A DNA stretch of 64,000 bases from Spirochaetota bacterium. Lineage in GTDB: Bacteria > Spirochaetota > Spirochaetia > Treponematales > UBA12059. The DNA is taken from contig JAHIWG010000012.1 in the NCBI GenBank assembly GCA_018816345.1, forward strand, positions 18,539 to 82,538. Direction: 5' to 3'. Positions 26,801 through 37,800 of the stretch are shown here, piece by piece. The translations under genes were made by a program, and so were the position numbers. Below the pieces are notes generated by a model. That model saw only the letters and a program-made list of their open reading frames with translations, ran no database searches and was not told the origin of the DNA. How positions within the stretch are numbered: the stretch's first letter is position 1; every line of letters starts with the position of its first letter.

Positions 26801-27805
26801 ATGAACGTATTCATGGTCGGGGGCACCGGGTTCCTCGGGTACTACACGGTTAGGGAGCTCATCGCGCGGGGGCACGCGGTATCGACGATAGCCTTGCCCC
26901 CCATGCCCGCCGAGGGTCTACTGCCCCCTCAGGTGCGCTGCAGGCTGGGGAACGTCTTCGAGCTATCCGACGACGAGATCCTCGCGATGCTCGCGGGACA
27001 GGACGGCTTCATGTACGCCGCCGGCCTGGACGACAGGGTCATCGTCGACAGGCCCGCCTACCCGAAATTCCGGGAAGCCAACGTAGATCAGTGCATGCGC
27101 CTCGTGGGCCTGGCCAGGCGCGCCGGCGTCAAGAAGGTCGTCGTCTACGGCTCGTACTTCACCTACTGCGACAGGATGTGGCCCGAGCTGGACCTGACGG
27201 GACGGCATTGCTATATACGTAGCCGCGACGAGCAGCGAACGGCCGCGCTCGCCGCCTCGGGCGACGGCATGGAGGTCGTCGTCCTCGAGCTACCGTACAT
27301 ATTCGGCACCATGCCAGGCAGGAAGCCCCTCTGGACCTTCCTGGTCGATATTCTCCGAGGCATGGGCGGGACGGTTTACTACCCGCAGAAATCCGGAGGC
27401 ACCGCGATGGTCACCGTCTCCCAGGTGGCCAAGGCGGCCGCGGGAGCGCTCGAGCGCGGCGAGGGAGGGAAGTCCTACCCGATAGGCGGCGTCAACATGC
27501 CGTGGTCGGAGTTCATACCGCTCCTCCTCGAGGGCATAGGGGAAGGAGCCGGGGTCGTCCACCTGCCGAAGCTCCTCTACAAGCTAGGCAACCTCAAGAT
27601 GGTCCTTGACCATAAGAAGCACGGCAAGGAGGGGGGCCTCGATCTCATAGCGCTCGCCGAGATCATGTACCGGGAGGCGTACATAGATCCCGAGCCGTCC
27701 ATGCTGGCCCTCGGCTACGGGCACGACGACGTGAAGGCCGCGATCCGGGAGACCGTGGCCGAATGCCTCGCGGACGGGCCGGCGGCGAGCGACGAACGGG
27801 AATAG
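26801..27805 (+). CDS. NAD-dependent epimerase/dehydratase
   Basis: 334 residues from MNVFMVGGTGFLG, whose ATG follows GGAGGCGCGC; the track's longer start runs through the promoter. Extended short-chain dehydrogenase: Rossmann GGTGFLG at the N-terminus, YAAGLDD in place of the usual AA strand, and a segment VVYGSYFTYCDRM in the catalytic-serine position. The YxxxK position is uncertain (GRHCYIRSRDEQRTA has Y but R where K is expected), so activity may be atypical or lost. First gene of a TetR-controlled pair with the next epimerase, 34 bases downstream. Confidence 0.78.
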   Translation: MNVFMVGGTGFLGYYTVRELIARGHAVSTIALPPMPAEGLLPPQVRCRLGNVFELSDDEILAMLAGQDGFMYAAGLDDRVIVDRPAYPKFREANVDQCMRLVGLARRAGVKKVVVYGSYFTYCDRMWPELDLTGRHCYIRSRDEQRTAALAASGDGMEVVVLELPYIFGTMPGRKPLWTFLVDILRGMGGTVYYPQKSGGTAMVTVSQVAKAAAGALERGEGGKSYPIGGVNMPWSEFIPLLLEGIGEGAGVVHLPKLLYKLGNLKMVLDHKKHGKEGGLDLIALAEIMYREAYIDPEPSMLALGYGHDDVKAAIRETVAECLADGPAASDERE

Positions 27806-27839
27806 AGGCGAGGCCTGATGATCCGCAAAAGGAGACATG

Positions 27840-29423
27840 ATGGCGAAAGCCGGTAAGATACGCGTAGCGTTGTTTGGCGGCTCGGGAACCATGGGCTTCG
27901 AGGCGTTCAAGGCCCTATGGGCCCGCCGCGACGAGTTCGATATAGTCCTCCTCCTTCGCCCGTCGGAGAAGAATAGGCGGCTCATGGCTCCATTCGCCAG
28001 GGAGGCGAGGCTCCCCGCGCTATCGGGTCCCGGGCGGGCCGACGGCGAGGGGCTTTCCATCCAATGGGGGGACGCGGGAGCCTTCGGCGACGTCAAGGCG
28101 ACGATACGCGGCGTCGACGCGGTGCTCGACGCGATGGCCTTCATATCGCCTCAGGCCGATTACCACCCGGAGCAGGCCCGCGTAGTCAACACCGAGGGCG
28201 TCCGCAATATCGTGAGGGCCATCGAGGAGGAGCCGGAAGGGCGCGAGCGTATACGCTTCGCCTACACGGGCACGGTGGCGGAGACGGGCGACCGCATGCC
28301 CCCGATCCACTGGGGCCGAGTCGGGGACCCCTTGAAGCCGTCGATCTACGACTTCTACGCCGCTACCAAGATAGCCGGCGAGCGCGCGGTGCTCGAGTCG
28401 GGCATACGGCACTGGGTGAGCCTGCGCATGACCTATATCATGCCGGTCGACTACGCCGACTACATGAGCCTCATGGACCCTATAATGTTCCATATGCCGC
28501 TCGCGTCGTGCATGGAGAACGTATCGAGCCGCGACGCGGGCTTCGGGCTCGTCAACTGCCTCGACGTGCCGCCTGAATCCGATTTCTGGCGCCGGGCCTA
28601 CAATATGGGCGGAGGGCCGGGCATGCGCATCACGGCCTACGACTACCAGAACAAGGCGCTCGCCTGCAACGGCATTTCGGGCATCAAGGCGGTAGCCGAG
28701 CGCAAGTGGTTCGCGCTCGGCAATTTCCACATGCAGTACTTCGAGGATTCGCCGGAGCTGGAGCGGTACCTGCATTTCTGGCGCGACGACTACGACAGCT
28801 GGGAGCGCGCGCTCTTCAAGGATACGCCCCTGGCCATGCGCGCCGTAGCGTTCCTGGCCAAGCGGCTCCCAGGCTTCCGAGCCAGGGTCGAGGCCGAGAC
28901 GCGCAAGCGGCTCGGGGCTATGGCCGAGCGGCATAAGAACGGCACCGCGTACTGGGCCGCCCACGGCAACGAGAAACGCATAGAGGCGTTCTACGGGAGC
29001 CGGGCTGCGTACGATGCAATCCCGGGCTGGGACGCTCCCCTCCCCGAGATGAAATCGGGCGACGGCCCCGTGGAGAAGAGGCTCTCTCACGGCTACGACG
29101 AGTCTAAAGCTAGGCTCGACATAAGCGACCTACGCGGCGCGGCGGCGTTCCGAGGCGGGTCGTGCCTATCAGGATCATGGACGGGCGACCTGTACGAGGC
29201 GGTCGAATGGGAGTGCGCCTTCGGCCACAGGTTCTCGATGAAGCCGTATACCGCGCTCAAGGCGGGGCATTGGTGCCCCGAGTGCGAGGGGCCTCCGTGG
29301 CGCTACCACGAGATCGCCGCTCGGAACCCTTTTTTCGCTCAGGTGTGGACGCCCCTGCACGCGGCGACCGAGGACCGCGTCTACGAGGAGGCGGACATAG
29401 CCGACATAGCCGGCGCCGACTAG
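27840..29423 (+). CDS. NAD-dependent epimerase with C-terminal zinc-finger-like module
   Basis: I prefer the second of two consecutive ATGs because it is better spaced from GGAG. 527 residues, far longer than a usual SDR epimerase (about 320). Residues 5-330: Rossmann VALFGGSGTMG, catalytic candidates YTGTVAETGDRM and YDFYAATKIAGE, giving a proper YxxxK (YAATK). Residues about 330-440 are an extra helical region. The last 80 residues contain WECAFGHRFSM and, 18 residues on, HWCPEC: a C..H..C.EC arrangement like a treble-clef zinc finger. The combination is unfamiliar to me. Probably co-transcribed with the previous gene under TetR control; substrate unknown. Confidence 0.72.
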   Translation: MAKAGKIRVALFGGSGTMGFEAFKALWARRDEFDIVLLLRPSEKNRRLMAPFAREARLPALSGPGRADGEGLSIQWGDAGAFGDVKATIRGVDAVLDAMAFISPQADYHPEQARVVNTEGVRNIVRAIEEEPEGRERIRFAYTGTVAETGDRMPPIHWGRVGDPLKPSIYDFYAATKIAGERAVLESGIRHWVSLRMTYIMPVDYADYMSLMDPIMFHMPLASCMENVSSRDAGFGLVNCLDVPPESDFWRRAYNMGGGPGMRITAYDYQNKALACNGISGIKAVAERKWFALGNFHMQYFEDSPELERYLHFWRDDYDSWERALFKDTPLAMRAVAFLAKRLPGFRARVEAETRKRLGAMAERHKNGTAYWAAHGNEKRIEAFYGSRAAYDAIPGWDAPLPEMKSGDGPVEKRLSHGYDESKARLDISDLRGAAAFRGGSCLSGSWTGDLYEAVEWECAFGHRFSMKPYTALKAGHWCPECEGPPWRYHEIAARNPFFAQVWTPLHAATEDRVYEEADIADIAGAD

Positions 29424-29481
29424 GCCGGGGGCGAGGCCCGGTGGCCCGGGCCCGTCCTTTTCAGCCGGCGCCTATCTGCTA

Positions 29482-29487
29482 TATACT
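29482..29487 (+). promoter_or_regulatory. -10 box of ubiDAX, near-leaderless
   Basis: TATACT ends nine bases before the ubiD ATG, with no Shine-Dalgarno site between. The -35 candidate (TTTCAG, 29459) is weak. Confidence 0.4.
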
Positions 29488-29496
29488 CTTTTCGAT

Positions 29497-30957
29497 ATGG
29501 CGTACAAGGACTTGCAGGACTTCATGGCCGCCCTCGAGAAGAAGGGCGAACTAAGGCGGATATCGGTCGAGGTCGATCCCGAGCTCGAGATCACGGAGAT
29601 AGCCGATCGCGTCATGCGCTCGCCCGGCGGCGGCCCCGCCCTCCTGTTCGAGAAGGTGAAGGGCTCTGCCTACCCGCTGCTCATCAACGCGATGGGTAGC
29701 GAGGCGCGCATGGCGCTGGCCTTCGGGGCGGCCAGCCTCGACGAGAAGGCGGCGGAGATCGAGGGCCTCATAGCCTGGGCGTGGAAGCAGCTCCGCGGCT
29801 TCAACCTGCTCACGGCCGTCCCCGAGGCGCTGCCCAAGCTACCCGTCGCGCTCAGCCTCTTCCCGAGGCGGATAGCCCGGCCCAAGTGCCAGGAGGTCAA
29901 GGACGACTCGGCCGGCTTCGACAGCCTGCCGGTACTCAAGTGCTGGCCCCTGGACGGCGGACGGTTCCTAACCCTGCCGCTCGTATGCACGCGCGACCCC
30001 GAGACCGGCGCGCAGAACGTAGGCATGTACCGCATGCAGGTCTACGACGACAGGACCGCGGGCATGCACTGGCACCTCCACAAGGACGGCGCGCATTTCT
30101 TCCAGAAGTATAAGGAGCTCGGGCGGCGCATGCCCGTCGCGGTCGCCCTCGGCTGCGACCCGGCGGTTACCTACGCGTCGACCGCTCCCCTGCCCGAGGG
30201 CGTCTGGGAGATGCTGTTCGCCGGCTTCCTGCGAGGCAAGCCCGCGGACATAGCCAAGGCCACCATGAGCGACCTGGACGTGCCGGCCGACGCGGAATTC
30301 GTGCTCGAGGGCTACGTCGACCCGACGGAGACCAGGACCGAGGGGCCCTTCGGCGACCATACGGGCTTCTACTCGCTCGAGGACGAGTATCCCGTCTTCC
30401 ACCTGGAACGCATAACCAGGCGCAGGAAGCCCGTCTACCCGGCCACGATAGTCGGCATCCCTCCCAAGGAAGACTGCTGGATGGCCAAGGCTACCGAGCG
30501 GCTGTTCCTGCCGCTCCTCAAGCAGATGTGCCCCGAGATCGTGGACCTATCCATGCCGCTCGAGGGCGTATTCCACAACTGCGTCATCGTGTCTATAAAG
30601 AAGCGCTTCCCCGGGCAGGCCCGCAAGGTGATGAACTTCATGTGGGGCATGGGCCAGATGATGTACACGAAGCTGATCGTCGTGGTCGACGACGACGTGA
30701 GGCCGTCCGACGTCTCGACGGTAGCGTGGCGGGCCTTCAACAACATCGACGCCAAGCGCGACCTCGTCTTCTCGGACGGCCCGCTTGACGCCCTCGACCA
30801 CTCTTCTCCCCTGCCGCGCTACGGCACGAGGCTCGGCATCGACGCGACGCGCAAGGGCCCCGAGGAAGGGCATACGAGGCCGTGGCCCGCCCCGCTCGCG
30901 ATGGACGAGCGCGTCAAGAGCCTAGTCGACGGGCGATGGGACCAGTATGGCCTCTGA
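29497..30957 (+). CDS. ubiD: UbiD family prenylated-FMN-dependent decarboxylase
   Basis: Decarboxylates an aromatic acid on the route to a respiratory quinone. 486 residues, normal for UbiD. N-terminus YKDLQDFMAALEKKGELRRI, then ALLFEKVKGS, and the hallmark active-site stretch DPTETRTEGPFGDHTGFYS carrying the catalytic Glu and Arg. NCVIVSIKKRFPGQARKV and VDDDVRPSDV are also family-typical. The cofactor is made by UbiX, encoded two genes downstream. The clustering with a UbiA prenyltransferase suggests menaquinone by the futalosine route or a ubiquinone-type pathway; I cannot choose between them without the upstream genes. Confidence 0.93.
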   Translation: MAYKDLQDFMAALEKKGELRRISVEVDPELEITEIADRVMRSPGGGPALLFEKVKGSAYPLLINAMGSEARMALAFGAASLDEKAAEIEGLIAWAWKQLRGFNLLTAVPEALPKLPVALSLFPRRIARPKCQEVKDDSAGFDSLPVLKCWPLDGGRFLTLPLVCTRDPETGAQNVGMYRMQVYDDRTAGMHWHLHKDGAHFFQKYKELGRRMPVAVALGCDPAVTYASTAPLPEGVWEMLFAGFLRGKPADIAKATMSDLDVPADAEFVLEGYVDPTETRTEGPFGDHTGFYSLEDEYPVFHLERITRRRKPVYPATIVGIPPKEDCWMAKATERLFLPLLKQMCPEIVDLSMPLEGVFHNCVIVSIKKRFPGQARKVMNFMWGMGQMMYTKLIVVVDDDVRPSDVSTVAWRAFNNIDAKRDLVFSDGPLDALDHSSPLPRYGTRLGIDATRKGPEEGHTRPWPAPLAMDERVKSLVDGRWDQYGL

Positions 30958-31906
30958 GGCCGGCGCTCCCGGGGCCGGCGCCACTCGGGCCGGCGATTCG
31001 AAGCCCGGAGCGAAGCCGAGCGCGCGGTTAGGCCAGGGGGTGAGCCGGAGGCTCGGCCGGCGGCTCGGCATGATAGGCGACGCGGTGATAGTCAGGCATA
31101 CGCTGTTCTCCCTGCCGTTCGCGCTGGTCGCCATACTGCTGGAGACCGGGGGGCGCCTCCAGCCGCGGCCGCTGCTCCTCATCGTGCTCGCGGCGGCCTC
31201 GGCCCGCAACGCCGCCAACGCGCTCAACCGCGTCGTCGACGCCGAGATAGACGCCAGGAACCCGAGGACCGCAGGGAGGCACCTGCCTACCGGCAGGCTG
31301 TCCAAGCGCGAGCTATTGGCATTCGCGGGCGTCATGATAGCCCTGCTGGTCGCGTCCGCGTTCATGCTCAACTGGCTATGCGTGGCCCTCCTGCCGGTCG
31401 CCGCGGTCCTGGTCGGCGGCTACTCGTATACGAAGCACTTCACGTGGCTCTGCCACTACTGGCTCGGCGTCGCCTGCGCCGCCGCCCCGATGGGCGCCTT
31501 CGTCGCGCTCGCCGGCCGCTTCGAATTCAGGTATTTCGTCCTGGCGGGCGCCGTCGCGCTATGGGTCGCGGGCTTCGATATACTCTACGCGCTCCAGGAT
31601 ATAGACTTCGACAGGCGGGAAGGCGTCAGGTCGATCCCGGCGCGGTTCGGGGCCCCCGGAGCGCGGGCCGTATCGGCGCTATCCCACGCGGGCACCGTGG
31701 CGGGCCTGGCCGCCCTGCCGCTGTTCTGGGACCTATCATGGGCCTACGGGGCCGGCGTCGCTATAGCGGCCGCGCTACTGATCGCCGAGCACGTCGTCGT
31801 ACGGGGCGGCACCGAGCGCCACGTACGCATCGCCAGCTATTCTATCAACGAGGTGCTGCCGCTCGTCATGCTCGCGGCGACGGCCCTCGACGTCTATCTT
31901 CTGTAA
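30947..31906 (+). CDS. ubiA: UbiA family prenyltransferase (MqnP/UbiA)
   Basis: Attaches a polyprenyl tail to an aromatic acid in the membrane. 319 residues, overlapping ubiD by 11 bases. The first 40 residues are a disordered Gly/Ala/Arg extension; a shorter start near [14 protein letters not shown] is possible. About eight helices follow. Both Mg-diphosphate motifs are present: [18 protein letters not shown] (NxxxD..D) and [16 protein letters not shown] (DxxxD). The sequence resembles the MqnP type ([22 protein letters not shown]), which favours the futalosine menaquinone pathway. Confidence 0.93.
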   Translation: MASEAGAPGAGATRAGDSKPGAKPSARLGQGVSRRLGRRLGMIGDAVIVRHTLFSLPFALVAILLETGGRLQPRPLLLIVLAAASARNAANALNRVVDAEIDARNPRTAGRHLPTGRLSKRELLAFAGVMIALLVASAFMLNWLCVALLPVAAVLVGGYSYTKHFTWLCHYWLGVACAAAPMGAFVALAGRFEFRYFVLAGAVALWVAGFDILYALQDIDFDRREGVRSIPARFGAPGARAVSALSHAGTVAGLAALPLFWDLSWAYGAGVAIAAALLIAEHVVVRGGTERHVRIASYSINEVLPLVMLAATALDVYLL

Positions 31907-31916
31907 AGGAGACGGC

Positions 31917-32492
31917 ATGGGACGGTACCTAGTATGCGTCACGGGCGCGAGCGGCTCCGCCTACGGCAGGCGGACGCTCGAGGCGCTCATCGACGCCGGC
32001 CACGAGGTCCACGCCGTCTTCTCGGCCTGGGGCGAGCGGGTCTTCGAGACGGAGACCGGGCTCGCGGCGGACGCGTGGCTCTCGGGCCTCGGCCTTACGC
32101 CGGAACGGCGCTATGCCTCGGGCGACATGGCGGCGCCGCCCTCGTCGGGCTCGTGGCGCCTCGACGGCACCGTCATCGTCCCCTGCTCGATGAGTACCGT
32201 CGGAGCCGTAGCCTCCGGAGCGACGACCAACCTGATCCACCGCGCCGCGGCGGTCGCGCTCAAGGAAGGCCGGCGCCTCGTCGTCGTGCCCCGCGAGACG
32301 CCGTGGTCGCTCGTCGACCTGCGCAACATGACGAGCCTCGCGGAGGCCGGGGCCGCCATCCTTCCCGCGTGCCCGGGCTTCTACCACGCGCCTACGAGCA
32401 TCGAGGAGCTCGTCGACTTCGTCGCCGGGAAGATACTCGACAGGCTCGGGGTAGAGCACGAGCTGTACGCCAGGTGGGCGGGCGGCAGTTAG
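31917..32492 (+). CDS. ubiX: flavin prenyltransferase UbiX
   Basis: Adds a dimethylallyl group to FMN to make the cofactor of UbiD. 191 residues, start behind AAAGGAGACGGC. Motifs: [10 protein letters not shown] at the N-terminus (phosphate loop), [30 protein letters not shown] with the catalytic PRE, and [17 protein letters not shown]. Third gene of the ubiD-ubiA-ubiX set, so the decarboxylase, its cofactor supply and the prenyltransferase are made together. Confidence 0.96.
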   Translation: MGRYLVCVTGASGSAYGRRTLEALIDAGHEVHAVFSAWGERVFETETGLAADAWLSGLGLTPERRYASGDMAAPPSSGSWRLDGTVIVPCSMSTVGAVASGATTNLIHRAAAVALKEGRRLVVVPRETPWSLVDLRNMTSLAEAGAAILPACPGFYHAPTSIEELVDFVAGKILDRLGVEHELYARWAGGS

Positions 32493-32717
32493 CGCGGAAG
32501 GCGCCTCGGTATCGTTTCTATAAGAGGCAATCTATAAATTATACACTGCTATTTTAGTATGGTATTATACATTAGCGCGTAGTATAATCTGAATATCGGG
32601 AAGCGGGCTTCGCCCGGGCCGTCTCGAAAAAAATGAATCAATATTACTCGCTCGATTAAAAACCTATTCGATGAGGCTTCTATTTCCCGTCTCGGCGGCA
32701 AACGGAGGAGGTACGTC
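32493..32717. other. AT-rich gap and promoter region before the surface-protein operon
   Basis: 225 bases without a gene. AT-rich from 32517 to 32600 with several -10-like boxes (TATACA, TAGTAT, TATAAT at 32582); no strong -35 box stands out. A small GGGAAGCGGGCTTCGCCCGG hairpin-like stretch lies near 32600, but it has no T tract. Confidence 0.4.
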
Positions 32718-34814
32718 ATGCGCAGGTTGATCGCGCTATCCATCGCCGCGCTCGCGCTCTCCCAAGCGAGCTTCGGCCAGAACGCGGAGAACTTCTCCAT
32801 CCACGTACGACCCGGCGCTGAAATACCCCTAGGACCGAAGAGCGCCCTCTTCGACGAGACCGCCATCTATACCGTGGGCGGATCGGCGAGCGTCGTCGGG
32901 CAATATATCTTCCCCGAGCTGCCGTTCCTCTACGCGGAAGGCCTCGTCGACGCCGGCCTGCACCCTACCCAGGCCCAGGACTCCCTGGCCATAGCCTCCG
33001 CGGGCATGGGCATCGGAGTGGACCTCCGGGTCGCCGATAGGATGAGCCTCCAACTCGGGGCGGTAGGCGGCGCGAGCCTCGGCTTCTTCGGCGCCGCCGA
33101 GCCGGCCGGGAACCCTTACCTCGGAGGCAGCGTCTCGGCCAACTGGGACCTGAGCCCGGGCTTCGCCCTTTCGGCGGGAGGCACGTACCGGTACCACGTG
33201 GGCTGGGACGAGTCGGCGAGCGCCTTCGCCGACCTGTACCAGGGGATGAGCGTCTGGGCCGGCGCGATACTCCGTTTCAAGCCCGACTCGGGCAGGCAGA
33301 AGCTGAGGATCACCGACGTGAAGACCCAGCCGCTCTTCCCGGTATTCTTCGGATACTACGAGCATAACCCGTTCGGGAGCCTGGTCCTCCACAACCTCGA
33401 GAACAGCGCGATAACCAACGTCGACGTATCGTTCTACGTAGGCGAGTACATGGAACAGCCGATGCTGACCGCCAGCTACCCCTCCCTGGCCAGGAAGCAG
33501 AGCGTCGAGGTACCCATCAAGGCCCTATTCACGAGCAGGCTGATGAACCTGACGGAGAGCGCCAAGGTAGCGACGGAGATAAGGATCGCCTACACCTACC
33601 TTGGCGAGCGCTTCTCTTATACCCACCCTCTGACGGTCACGGTGCTGGATAGGAACAGCATGACCTGGGACGACGACCGCAAGGCCGCGTCCTTCGTGAC
33701 TCCGCGAGACCCGACGGTGCTGATATTCTCCAAGAATACCGCGGGCCTGGTCCGGGACCAGGGGAACAATCCCCTCAACCTTAACTTCCGCATAGCGATG
33801 GGCATCTTCGAGGCGCTCAGGCTATACGGCATGAACTACGTGATCGATCCACAGTCCTCCTTCATAGAGGCCTCGCAGGACGAGCTTTTCCTCGACTATC
33901 TCCAGTTCCCCTCGCAGACCCTCATCTATCGGGCCGGCGATTGCGACGACCTCTCCATACTCTTCTCCGCCCTCCTCGAGTCCGTGGGCATCGAGACCGC
34001 GTTCATCACGGTCCCCGGCCATATATTCATGGCCTTCTCCCTGGGCATCACCGAGGCGGAAGCCAGGAAATCGTTCACCAGCGCGAGCGACTTCATATAC
34101 AAGGACGACAAGGCCTGGATCCCGATAGAGGTGACGATAGTCCAGGAAGGCTTCCTGAAGGCGTACAAGACCGCGACGAAGCAATGGAAGGAGGCCGTAA
34201 GCAAGGACGTAGCCGGCTTCTTCCCCATACATAGCGCGTGGCAGACCTACCAGCCCGTAGGGTTCTCCGGGGGGAGCCTCTCCCTGCTCTTCCCGTCCGC
34301 GGACTCGGTCATACAGAGCTACAAGACCAACCTGGACGCCTTCGTGGCCCAGGAGATACAGACGAAGGTGGAGAGCTTCGAGTCGACGATAAGGCGAGGG
34401 GGCGACAGGGCCTCAATCAGGAACAGCTTCGGGATACTCTACGCCAAGTACGGGCTCTTCAAGGAAGCCGAGGCCCAGTTCAAGTCGGCCCTCAAGCTGG
34501 ATAAGAAGGCGTACAACGCGATGATCAACCTCGCCAACCTCTTCTTCCTGCAGGAGCGGATGGATGACGCTCTGGAGTGGTACCGCGCCGCCTACGAGAT
34601 TGTGCCGAATAACGAGCTCGTCCTCGCAGGCCTCGCCAGGGCGGAATTCGAGAACGAGGACTATAAGGCCTCCCAGGACCATTACGCCAAGCTGAGCGCG
34701 CTCAATCCCAGGATCGCCAAGGAATACGCGTACCTGGGCTCGACGTCGACCTCGATCGTCCGGGCCTCGGTCGCCAGGGATAAGGGCGAGACGTTCTGGG
34801 ACGAGGAGGAATAG
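32718..34814 (+). CDS. envelope protein: barrel-like N-terminus, transglutaminase-like core, TPR tail
   Basis: 698 residues, signal peptide ending QASFGQ, start behind GGAGGAGG. Residues about 25-200 alternate short amphipathic strands with Gly turns (GMGIGVDLRVADRMSLQLGAVGG), suggesting a small outer-membrane-type barrel. Residues about 210-310 look like an immunoglobulin-type domain. Residues about 400-480 contain YRAGDCDDLSILFSALLESVG with the Cys, and GHIFMAFSLG with a His about 30 residues later: a transglutaminase-like papain fold. The last 130 residues are TPR repeats (ANLFFLQERMDDALEWYRAAYEIVP). Followed by the giant Ig-like gene after four bases, so the two are one unit. Confidence 0.65.
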   Translation: MRRLIALSIAALALSQASFGQNAENFSIHVRPGAEIPLGPKSALFDETAIYTVGGSASVVGQYIFPELPFLYAEGLVDAGLHPTQAQDSLAIASAGMGIGVDLRVADRMSLQLGAVGGASLGFFGAAEPAGNPYLGGSVSANWDLSPGFALSAGGTYRYHVGWDESASAFADLYQGMSVWAGAILRFKPDSGRQKLRITDVKTQPLFPVFFGYYEHNPFGSLVLHNLENSAITNVDVSFYVGEYMEQPMLTASYPSLARKQSVEVPIKALFTSRLMNLTESAKVATEIRIAYTYLGERFSYTHPLTVTVLDRNSMTWDDDRKAASFVTPRDPTVLIFSKNTAGLVRDQGNNPLNLNFRIAMGIFEALRLYGMNYVIDPQSSFIEASQDELFLDYLQFPSQTLIYRAGDCDDLSILFSALLESVGIETAFITVPGHIFMAFSLGITEAEARKSFTSASDFIYKDDKAWIPIEVTIVQEGFLKAYKTATKQWKEAVSKDVAGFFPIHSAWQTYQPVGFSGGSLSLLFPSADSVIQSYKTNLDAFVAQEIQTKVESFESTIRRGGDRASIRNSFGILYAKYGLFKEAEAQFKSALKLDKKAYNAMINLANLFFLQERMDDALEWYRAAYEIVPNNELVLAGLARAEFENEDYKASQDHYAKLSALNPRIAKEYAYLGSTSTSIVRASVARDKGETFWDEEE

Positions 34815-34818
34815 CATC

Positions 34819-37800
34819 ATGGAAGCGACCGTCGCCGCCCGCGCCACGCGGCTCACCCGTTTCTCCGTCGTCGCGCTGCTCTCGGCGCTCTCGGCGTTCG
34901 GATGCAAGAGCCCGCTCCTGAGCTTAGTGATCGAGGAAGTGGCGACCGCGGTGACGCATCCGGTCATATCGGCGACATACCCTACAGCGTCGGCCTCCGA
35001 GATACCGGTGAACGCGGAAATTTCGATAACGTTCTCGAAGAACATCGATCCCGCCACCGTGAATAGCGGGACGCTGACGATAGTGGACTCTCAAGGAGCG
35101 GCCGTCGCGGGCAGGTACTCGGTCCAGGACGCCACGGTCACCTTCACGGCCACCGGGGGATTCGCGTACGGGCGGACGTATACCGCTACCGTGACCTCCA
35201 TGATTCTGGATACCGACGGAAAATCGATCTCGGAGGAGTACTCCTGGACCTTCACGACGAGCCTGACCGCCGACGTCACGGCGCCTACCTTGACTTCGCT
35301 AACGTTCTCGGCGGCTGGCGTCATCCTCGTCGACGGCGCCAAATGGACCGGGTCGCTAACGGTATCGGTCGCTATCGACGGCGGAGACGACAGGTCCTTG
35401 GCCCAGGTGGCGCTATCGGAGAGCGCCTCGATGGCGGGAGCCGCGTGGGAGACCTATAACGCCTCCGACCCGACGTATGAATTCACGTTCGCAGGCTCAG
35501 GCGGCTTAAAGCGCCTGTACGGGCAGGTCAAGGACGGGGCCGGCAACGTCAGCGGCGTAAAGCAATCCGAGGATATATACGTCGATATCGCCGCGCCCAG
35601 GGTCACGAACTTCTTGATCAACGCCGGAGCCAGCGCCACTAAATCCGATTCCGTATCCTTGGACGTGTTCGCCACGGACGACGCCCCCTCTGGGGGACTA
35701 TCGAATTTCCGGTACCGACTGGAGGGCGGCGAGTGGGGGGCGTGGGAGCCCCTGACGATCGAGAGCGACGTCCACAAGGGCAGCGCCGCGAACGTGCCCC
35801 TGGGCGTCGCCTTGAACGAGACGGCCGTCATCGAGGTCCAGGCGATGGACGCGGTCGGCCACGTATCGGCGGTCGGCGCCGGCTCCATCCTGTACGAGCG
35901 GGATCCGCCCGTGATCCTGGACGTCAACTGGGACGACGCCCCGCTCTACCCGTATAACGGCAGCGTCCTCAGGATAGCGTTCAACGAGGAGATGAGCCCG
36001 GCCAGCTTCTCTACCGCCAGGTTCACCCTGACGAACGTGGCGACCTCGGCCCCGATCAGCGGCATGGTAAGCCTTACCTCGGTAGGCTCGGGCCATAACA
36101 ACGCCGCCGAGCTTTGGGGCCTGCAATTGGCGCCCCTTACCCTCTATCGGGTTACCCTAGCCGACTCGGTCCAGGACGTCGCCGGCAACGCCATAGGCAT
36201 CGCCACGACCTGGACGCTCAGGACGGGAGACGCGCTCGATACCAGCGCGCCGTCGGGAGCCGTAACGCTCACGGACCGCGGGGGAGCCGCCACGGTGGTC
36301 ACCCTCCCCTCCGAGATAATAGCGACCAATAGCGCGACGATCGAGCTCGACCTGAGCGCCGTCTCGGACGACTACAATAGCCCGGCGTACTATAAGATTT
36401 GGGGCGACAACGACGGGGCCCACACAACTACCGAGGTATCGTTCGTGGAAAGCGCCGCGTGGGTGCCGTGGAGCGACCTCGTCACCTGGCACCTACCGAA
36501 CGTTTCCGGCACCAAATACGTGTTATGCAAATTCATGGACTCGGCCAGGAACGAGTCCTCGACCCCGTATCAGCTGAAGATAATCCTCGACGCGGGCGTG
36601 GCCCCGACAGTAACGAGCGTCGCCGTCAACGGAGGCGCCGCCTACACTAACGCCACCAGCATGGTCGTCCGCGTGGCCGTTTCGGCGGAGGACCTCCATA
36701 GCGGCGTCGAGGATATCAATATCTCGCAGACGGGCTCCTTCGACGACGAGGCGTGGCGGGCCTGGACGCCTAACGATATGGAATGGACGTTACCCGACTC
36801 CGACGGCCCGCATACGTTCTACGTAAAGGCGCGGGATTACCTCGGGAACGAGTCGGCTGTGAATTCCAGCGCTTCCATAATCCTCGATAGGCTCAGCCCG
36901 GCTATAGGCCTCGCCGCGGGAACGAGCGCCATCGAATTCAAGACCGGGTCCCAGATACTAGAAGGCCCGGCCCCGTCCGATCGGTACCGCGTCGTCGAGG
37001 ACTTCGGCATAGCCTCTTACGCCTGGGAGACCGTATCCGGCCCCGGGACGGTTTCCTTCAACGCCTCCGACCCGTACAGCGCCAGCGAACCGCTGGCAGC
37101 GGCTACGAGCGAGGGCGAGTACATCATCAAGGTCACGGCCGTGGACTCCGCGGGCAATAGCGGCTCGGCTACTATACCCTTCATATGGGATACGACCCCC
37201 CCGGCGGACACGCTTAGCGTGACGACTAGCCAGTATAACGCCAACGGGCAGCCGGAATGGTCGTGGCCCCCGGTAGCGGGCGCGGATTTCTATAGGTATA
37301 CCTTCGCCGCCGATCCCGACTGGGACGACCTCGGCAGCTTCGCGTACTATGAAAGCGAGCTAACCTCCTTCGCTCCCTCGACCGCCCTCGCCGACGGCCA
37401 GCACACGCTCCGGGTGACGTCTTGGGACGACGCGGGCAACAGGGCCGCATCGGCCTCGGCCTCCACGACGACCGTGGACACGGTGAAGCCGTCGATCGCG
37501 GGCGGAGGACAGGTATTCCTCACCAATACCGCGACCGCCTTCGCGATTCCCGGTTCCGTCTCGGTAACCGAGACGGGGAGCGGCCTGAACGCCGCGGCCA
37601 CGCTCTGGACACAAATTTCCGGCTCCGGGACGCTGACGTTCAGCGATACGAAGGCTATAAACCCGAGCATCACGTCCACCGTAGCGGCCGGTTCCGGCTC
37701 GGTCTTCGTCATACGCCTCTCGGTGACGGATAACGCGGGCAACGCCAACTCCGCGGATTTCACCATTAACTGGGACAGGGAGCCGCCTCGAGAGCCCGTC

